From Ktedonobacteria bacterium (lineage in GTDB: Bacteria > Chloroflexota > Ktedonobacteria > Ktedonobacterales > JACDGC01): a stretch of DNA of 64,000 bases. How positions within the stretch are numbered: position 1 is the first letter of the stretch; each line of letters begins with the position of its first letter. Positions 59,931 to 64,000 of this stretch are shown in pieces. Made by a program: the position numbers and the translations under genes. The stretch is from NCBI GenBank assembly GCA_027459785.1, contig DAIDGU010000037.1:18004-82003 (forward strand). The letters run 5' to 3'. The notes under the pieces were generated by a model. That model saw only the letters and a list, made by a program, of their open reading frames with translations, had not been told where the DNA came from and did no database searches.

Positions 59931-60284
59931 ATGCCCCGCATGTCTTTCTGGTCCACCATTGATGCCCTCGTGGCGGCGTCCGAGGTCGTCATCGACCGCC
60001 CGCGCGGTTCGGCGCACCCACGCTATCCTGCTACCGTTTATCCGCTGGATTACGGCTACCTGCGCGGGACGACTGCCGGCGATAGCGGGGGTATCGACGT
60101 GTGGGTGGGCAGCGTGGCGACGCGGGACGTGACGGGCGTTATTGTCACCGTGGACCTGGCGAAGCGCGACAGCGAGATCAAGATCCTCCTTGACTGCACA
60201 ACTGAAGAGATGCAAACGATCCTGGCATTCCATAACGACGGCACGCAAGCCGGCGAGTTGCTTGTACGATCATATATCAGCTAG
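59931..60284 (+). CDS. Small inorganic-pyrophosphatase-like protein
   Basis: A 117-residue protein with a short class-I-PPase-like signature: VVIDRPRGSAHPRYPATVYPLDYGYLRGTTAGDSGGIDVWVGSVATRDVTGVIVTVDLAKRDSEIKILLDCTTEEMQTIL. The GYLxGT..GD..GIDVW block corresponds to the PPase active-site strand. It is shorter than true family I enzymes (about 170 residues) and several acidic ligands are not evident, so activity is uncertain. Starts TTG 59925, GTG 59928 and ATG 59931 are all in frame after agagga; ATG is used here. Confidence 0.72.
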   Translation: MPRMSFWSTIDALVAASEVVIDRPRGSAHPRYPATVYPLDYGYLRGTTAGDSGGIDVWVGSVATRDVTGVIVTVDLAKRDSEIKILLDCTTEEMQTILAFHNDGTQAGELLVRSYIS

Positions 60285-60386
60285 CATAGCCCCTTCATCC
60301 CAGGACTGGTAATCATTCGCAGAGATGCGCTGGCATGGTATGTTAAACTGCTGTTAAGCCCAAGCAGAAACAGGCAGAGGATATAG

Positions 60387-61127
60387 ATGCCCATGCAACA
60401 ACTTTTAGCGAGCAACTGGCAACTGTTTGATAGCATCAACGATCATGCGGGGCAAAACACCGCGCTGGATCATGTCATGGTTTTCGGTGCCAACGACCTG
60501 ATATTCGTCATGGCGTTTTTGGTGCTGTTGTGGTGGCTCGTCTTCGTTTCGTGGTCGCCGGTGCGCGGCTGGCTCAGCGGGCTGAGCGCCTTCGAGCGGC
60601 GGCTGGGGCTGCGCACGCTGGTGATGACCGCCGTCGCCGTGGTGTTGGCCGTCGCCGCCAACCTGACCATCGAGCGGTTCATCTTCGAGCCGCGCCCGTT
60701 CGTCTCGCATCCGGGTGACGACATCCAGTTGATCAGCCACCCCGCCGATGGCTCGTTCCCCAGCGATCACGCCGCCGTCGCCAGCGCGGTGACGCTGATG
60801 TTGCTGCTGTACGTCGGGCTGCTGGTGCGCTACCAACTGCGCGCACGCCGCGCCGAGCGCAAATCGCTGGCCGAATGGCGCGCGACGGCGACGCATGTGT
60901 TCCGCGACCGCTACGCGCTGGTGGGAGCTTTCGCGGTCGTCGCCCTGTTGGGGACGCTCACCATCGGTTTCGCGCGTATCTTCGTCGGCGTGCATTACCC
61001 GCTGGACATCCTGGGCGGGGCCGGCACCGGTTCACTCAGCGCATGTGTGGCCACCTGGCTTGGTGGGCGGCTGAACCAGCCCATCGATCGCTTACTGGCC
61101 CTGCTGGCGCGCTTTAAGCTCGCCTGA
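60387..61127 (+). CDS. PAP2-family phosphatase, BcrC-like undecaprenyl-diphosphatase
   Basis: A membrane phosphatase of 246 residues. The three PAP2 motifs are in order: ERFIFEPRPF, SFPSDHAAVASAV, and GFARIFVGVHYPLDILGG. About five hydrophobic segments flank them. BcrC-type enzymes recycle undecaprenyl pyrophosphate in cell-wall synthesis; a general lipid-phosphate phosphatase is the alternative. The N-terminus (LLASNWQLFDSINDHAGQNTALDHVMVFGANDL) matches the BcrC style. ATG 60387 has agagga six bases upstream. Confidence 0.85.
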   Translation: MPMQQLLASNWQLFDSINDHAGQNTALDHVMVFGANDLIFVMAFLVLLWWLVFVSWSPVRGWLSGLSAFERRLGLRTLVMTAVAVVLAVAANLTIERFIFEPRPFVSHPGDDIQLISHPADGSFPSDHAAVASAVTLMLLLYVGLLVRYQLRARRAERKSLAEWRATATHVFRDRYALVGAFAVVALLGTLTIGFARIFVGVHYPLDILGGAGTGSLSACVATWLGGRLNQPIDRLLALLARFKLA

Positions 61128-61218
61128 GCATCTGCGATTTGGCATGGCGCATGTATCATCTGGTTGGATAACTACATTCATTCAGGTTAAGGCTCGCCAG
61201 CCGGAAAGAAACAGCACC

Positions 61219-61605
61219 ATGTCGAACAAACCGATTCAGGGCCAGCAGGGCGGCAGCGCCCGCGATCATCTCGCCAACGAACGCACGCTGATGGCGTGGT
61301 CACGCACAGGCATCGCAATCATCGCGCTGGGCTTCGTCGTCGCCCGCTTCGGACTCCTCATCCGCGAATTGGGCCATCAGGTGCCGCACAACCACCTTTT
61401 GCCGGGCGCATCGACGGTGCTGGGCGTCGTCATCGTCGCCGCCGGCGTCGCCATGATGGCGCTGGCGCTGGCACGCTTCCTCAAAATCGGCAAGGCCATC
61501 GAAGCCAATCTCTATCACTGGTCGCCCGCGCTGGATATCGCGCTGGCCGTCTCCTTGCTGTTGGTCGGCATCTTGCTGGCGGCCTATCTGCTGCTGACCG
61601 CGTAA
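61219..61605 (+). CDS. DUF202 (YidH-like) membrane protein
   Basis: A 128-residue protein with three membrane helices. The DUF202 signature is RDHLANERTLMAWSRTGIAIIALGFVVARFGLLI, followed by STVLGVVIVAAGVAMMALALARFLKIGKAIE and DIALAVSLLLVGILLAAYLLL. Function unknown. The ATG at 61219 begins at MSNKPIQ; the track start at 61144 lies close to the PAP2 stop and adds a non-conserved leader. Possibly co-transcribed with the PAP2 gene. Confidence 0.82.
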   Translation: MSNKPIQGQQGGSARDHLANERTLMAWSRTGIAIIALGFVVARFGLLIRELGHQVPHNHLLPGASTVLGVVIVAAGVAMMALALARFLKIGKAIEANLYHWSPALDIALAVSLLLVGILLAAYLLLTA

Positions 61606-62016
61606 TCCCCGTTGCGAGTACAGATGGCGGTCATTGAGGCCGGACAGACAGGAATGTCTGTCCTCCGTGGTTAGGGGGAATGTCTATCCGCCGGGAAGGG
61701 TGACAGACAGGAATGTCTGTCCTCCGTGGTTAGGGGAATGTCTATCCGCCGGGAAGGGTGACAGGCAGGAATGTCTGTCCTCTGTGGTTAGGGGGAATGG
61801 CGGTCCGCCGGGGAAGGGTGAGTATACTGCCCAACAGCGAATTGGGCGCTATTCGGGTGACTGTATAGATACCGGAGAACCAGACATAGAGATACCGGAG
61901 GACAGACATTCCTGTCTGTCCGGCCCCCTGAAGGACAGACATTCCCCAGAACACCGGAGGACAGACATTCCTGTCTGTCACGCTCCAATGACCACCGTCT
62001 TGCCCTGCAAGGGGTA
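61606..62016. repeat. GACAGACA palindrome array
   Basis: Five full palindromes lie at 61643-61662, 61702-61721, 61760-61779 (gacagacaggaatgtctgtc type, one variant) and, inverted, at 61901-61920 and 61960-61979, plus a half copy at 61933-61947. The first three are separated by 59 and 58 bases with conserved spacer (ctccgtggttagggggaatg, tctatccgccgggaagggtg). The centre (61815-61900) has no repeat. No ORF in this stretch is credible. Confidence 0.85.
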
Positions 62017-62829
62017 TCAGACGCTGCCGGCGATTTGGCGATGCAAGACGCCGCGCACGAGCAGAAGCACGCCGAAAGCGACGGCCAACAGCACACCGGC
62101 CAGCGCCAGCGCCGTCTGCAAATTGAGTTCGAAGCCGAGGTAAATGGCCAGCGGGATCGTCTGGGTGCGACCAGGGAAGTTGCCGGCGAAGATGATCGTC
62201 GCGCCGAATTCGCCGAGCGCCCGCGCCCACGTCATCACCGCGCCAGAAATGAGCGCGGGCAGCGCCAGCGGCAGGGTGATGCGCTGGAAGACGACGAGCG
62301 GAGAGGCACCGTCGAGTGCCGCCGCCTCCTCAATCGCGTGGCGGCGCTCGCGGAAGGCGCTGCTGGCGGCTTTGATATAGAGCGGTGCAGCGACGAAGAC
62401 CTGGGCCATGACGACGGCGGCGGGGGTGAAAGGCAGCGTGATATGCGCCGCCGCCAGCGCGTTGCCCAGCAACCCGCGTCGCCCGAACGTCACCAGCAGC
62501 GCGATGCCCGCGACCGCCGGCGGCAACACCACCGGCAAGTCCACCAGCGCATCCACCATGCCGCGCCCGGCGAAGCGTCCCCGTGCCAGCATGAAGGCCA
62601 GCGGCGTGCCGCCCAGCAACGTGATCGCCAGCGCCAGCAGCGAGGTCGTCAGGCTCAGCGCGACGGCCTGGGCCACGGCGGGATCGGTCGCCTGCGCCAC
62701 AACGCCCGCGAGCGCGCTGCGCTGGGCCAGCGTCGCCAGCGGCAACGCCAGGAACGCCAGGAATGGCGCGCTCGCCACCCACAGCGGCAATGCGCGCCGT
62801 ATCATGCGCCCGATCCTGCGCCTAGCCAT
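62017..62829 (-). CDS. modB: Molybdate ABC transporter permease
   Basis: An inner-membrane permease of about 270 residues. Six or so helices, e.g. PLWVASAPFLAFLALPLATLA, LALAITLLGGTPLAFMLARG and LVDLPVVLPPAVAGIALLVTFG. The ABC-interaction (EAA) loop reads IEEAAALDGASPLVVFQRITLPLALPALISGAVMTWARALGEFGATIIFAGNFPGRTQTIPLAIY, which is diagnostic of ModB/CysU types. The ATG at 62829 overlaps the modA stop by 8 bases; the earlier ATG at 62847 is also in frame. The ATPase modC does not follow; a repeat array and unrelated genes do. Confidence 0.92.
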   Translation of the reverse strand: MARRRIGRMIRRALPLWVASAPFLAFLALPLATLAQRSALAGVVAQATDPAVAQAVALSLTTSLLALAITLLGGTPLAFMLARGRFAGRGMVDALVDLPVVLPPAVAGIALLVTFGRRGLLGNALAAAHITLPFTPAAVVMAQVFVAAPLYIKAASSAFRERRHAIEEAAALDGASPLVVFQRITLPLALPALISGAVMTWARALGEFGATIIFAGNFPGRTQTIPLAIYLGFELNLQTALALAGVLLAVAFGVLLLVRGVLHRQIAGSV

Positions 62830-63640
62830 TGGCACCGATGAAACCATACTTCACCATGATCGCCTGGCCGGCAGACGAGAGGATATAGGCGACGAACTGG
62901 TTGGCGAGCGCCGCATTCGCCGAGGCTTTGACCGGCGCGAGGAGATACGTCGCAGGGACGTTCAGGTTACTAGGAATGGTGATCTGCGTCAGGGCGTTCT
63001 TCGCGCCGGCATCGGCGATATAATCTGAGGTATACACGATGCCAGCATCGGCCTCACCCAGTTCGATCTTGGTGAAGACCGATTTGACATCCTGCTCATA
63101 AGAAACGACGTTCGCCAGCACTTTCGTCTTGTAGTCGGGGCTGAACGTGGGATCTTTGCTGGCATTATCCAGGAACGTCAGGGCATATTTGCCCACCGGC
63201 ACCGCGCTGGCTGCCAGGATGATCTTGACGCCGGGGTTAGCAAGATCCTGCAATTGGGCTACCTTGGTATCGCCTTTCGGCGTGATGACCACCAGGCGGT
63301 TATGCACGAAGACCTGCGCGGCATTTTGCGCGACCACCCCGCCCTGAATGGCATTGGTCATCTGCGTCTGGTCGGCACTAGCGAAGACATCGGCGGGCGC
63401 ACCCTGGATGATCTCCGTCACCAACGTATTCGAGCCACCATAGTTGAAGGTCACGTTGACGCCGGGATGAGCCTGCGTGAATGCCTGGCCGGCCTCATTG
63501 AACGCCCCTTCCAGCGAGGCGGCGGCGAAGACATTCAGGGTGACTGGTCCCGTCGGTTGAGTGCTACCACAGGCGGCGATGCCGACGGGCAGGGCCAGCA
63601 GGAGGAGCAGGGCCATGAGGCGATGTGAGAACAAGCGCAT
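62822..63640 (-). CDS. modA: Molybdate-binding lipoprotein
   Basis: The periplasmic-type substrate-binding component, 272 residues, with lipobox VGIAAC. Motifs: VTLNVFAAASLEGAFNEAGQAFTQAHPGVNVTFNYGGSNTLVTEIIQGAPADVFASADQTQM, LVVITPKGDTKVAQLQDLANPGVKIILAASAVPVGKYALTFL, ELGEADAGIVYTSD. The Ser and Asp residues that bind molybdate/tungstate sit in the AASL and SADQ regions. ATG 63640 has aaaggg upstream. The PadR regulator gene ends 21 bases before it. Confidence 0.93.
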   Translation of the reverse strand: MRLFSHRLMALLLLLALPVGIAACGSTQPTGPVTLNVFAAASLEGAFNEAGQAFTQAHPGVNVTFNYGGSNTLVTEIIQGAPADVFASADQTQMTNAIQGGVVAQNAAQVFVHNRLVVITPKGDTKVAQLQDLANPGVKIILAASAVPVGKYALTFLDNASKDPTFSPDYKTKVLANVVSYEQDVKSVFTKIELGEADAGIVYTSDYIADAGAKNALTQITIPSNLNVPATYLLAPVKASANAALANQFVAYILSSAGQAIMVKYGFIGANG

Positions 63641-63661
63641 GCGATGATGATCCCTTTCTGT

Positions 63662-64000
63662 TTATGGGAAGATGGCGGGTGATTGGGCGAGGGCAGTGGC
63701 ACAGGTGGCCAGCCAGGCAAGGGTCGCGGTGAGTTGCCCCAGGCGATAGTCCAGCACCAGGTGTCCGAAGGGCGAAGCAGCAGCGATCTGGCGTTGCACC
63801 TCGGCCTGCCAGGCGCGGGTCGCCGCTTCTTGCGCTGCGATCAGCCGACGCGCGGCAACGGGATCCCGCTGGGCAGCGAAATAGAGCTTAGCCAGAAATT
63901 CCTGCCGGATGTCGCGCCCGTGGGCCACCGGCGTCGCCAGCCAGCCATCGAGCGCCGCACCGCCCGCCGCCGTCAGGCGCAAGATCCGCCGGGGTGGGCG
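63662..64000 (-). CDS. PadR-family transcriptional regulator, partial
   Basis: The C-terminal part of a PadR-type regulator. In-frame reading to the window edge gives RPPRRILRLTAAGGAALDGWL, matching the end of the winged-helix wing (usually pprkvyrLTpaG), followed by ATPVAHGRDIRQEFLAKLYFA and a helical dimerisation domain (ARRLIAAQEAATRAWQAEVQRQ ... LDYRLGQLTATLAWL). The gene begins beyond 64000; the TTG at 63982 is not the true start. Directly upstream of modA on the same strand, so it may control molybdate uptake, an inference from position. Confidence 0.78.
   Translation of the reverse strand, partial: RPPRRILRLTAAGGAALDGWLATPVAHGRDIRQEFLAKLYFAAQRDPVAARRLIAAQEAATRAWQAEVQRQIAAASPFGHLVLDYRLGQLTATLAWLATCATALAQSPAIFP

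Noticed and set aside
61643-61979. Possible CRISPR array from regularly spaced palindromes
   Set aside because: The sequence between palindromes is itself conserved, copies occur in both orientations and no cas genes are nearby.
63641-63661. Moco riboswitch before modA
   Set aside because: Only 21 bases separate modA from the PadR gene, too short for a riboswitch.

Overview
The window reads as chromosomal DNA of a GC-rich, free-living bacterium. The best fit by gene content is Chloroflexota (Ktedonobacteria- or Thermomicrobia-like). This rests on a ManC-phosphomannomutase-like fusion, a K+-independent-type H+-pyrophosphatase, a sedolisin protease, a DUF1800/DUF1501 secreted pair, a KimA-like permease, Rpn-type nuclease genes and many palindromic intergenic repeats. 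There is no rRNA, so the assignment is an inference. No CRISPR array or intact prophage is visible. One tRNA (Arg, anticodon TCG) is present.

Layout. 0-5.6 kb: 3' end of uvrC, an LLM oxidoreductase, a PPOX-type flavoprotein, a D-2-hydroxyacid dehydrogenase, a CAP-domain protein, and the rpsP-khpA-rimM operon with a good promoter. 5.7-9.6 kb: an ISAs1-type transposase pseudogene, a UPF0175/DUF3368 toxin-antitoxin pair, and a divergent MmyB-type regulator/SDR pair, with a second IS-like scrap at the far side. 9.6-14.9 kb: a dienelactone hydrolase-like gene, moeA, an esterase lipoprotein, an ECF sigma/anti-sigma pair and a lone receiver protein. 15-23 kb: tRNA-Arg, a large SbcC/Rad50-like ATPase, an MBL hydrolase, an Rpn-like nuclease, and a translationally coupled leucine-catabolism pair (methylglutaconyl-CoA hydratase and biotin-carrying carboxylase subunit). 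23-30.3 kb: sedolisin, cinA, a cupredoxin lipoprotein and hppA with a long structured leader. 30.4-32.3 kb: an AT-rich two-gene island encoding an Mrr-like nuclease/ParA ATPase fusion and a small partner. 32.4-44 kb: CPA2 antiporter, YbjQ-repeat protein, KimA-like permease with a hairpin leader, DUF1800/DUF1501 and a SAM methyltransferase. 44-48 kb: nuoA-C-D-H, lacking nuoB. 48-57.3 kb: ManC-PMM-like fusion, a surface protein, a two-component system and a VIT1-like transporter. 57.5-61.6 kb: a DUF1611 protein, an AT-rich CBS-HEPN-DUF7662-like protein, a pyrophosphatase-like protein, a PAP2 phosphatase and a DUF202 protein. 62-64 kb: modB, modA and a PadR regulator that runs off the edge.

Themes. 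Molybdenum supply (modAB) and cofactor assembly (moeA) are both present. Proton energetics are represented by complex I, H+-PPase and the antiporter. Three AT-rich stretches (about 6.5-7.4, 30.4-32.4 and 58.7-59.9 kb) stand out from the GC-rich background and carry toxin-, nuclease- or HEPN-type genes, so they are the likely transferred, defence-like material. The Mrr-ParA fusion with its overlapping partner is my leading candidate for an undescribed system. The CBS-HEPN-DUF7662-like protein is second. The intergenic DNA is rich in at least five families of short palindromic repeats, one of which appears to have extended the reading frame of a histidine kinase.
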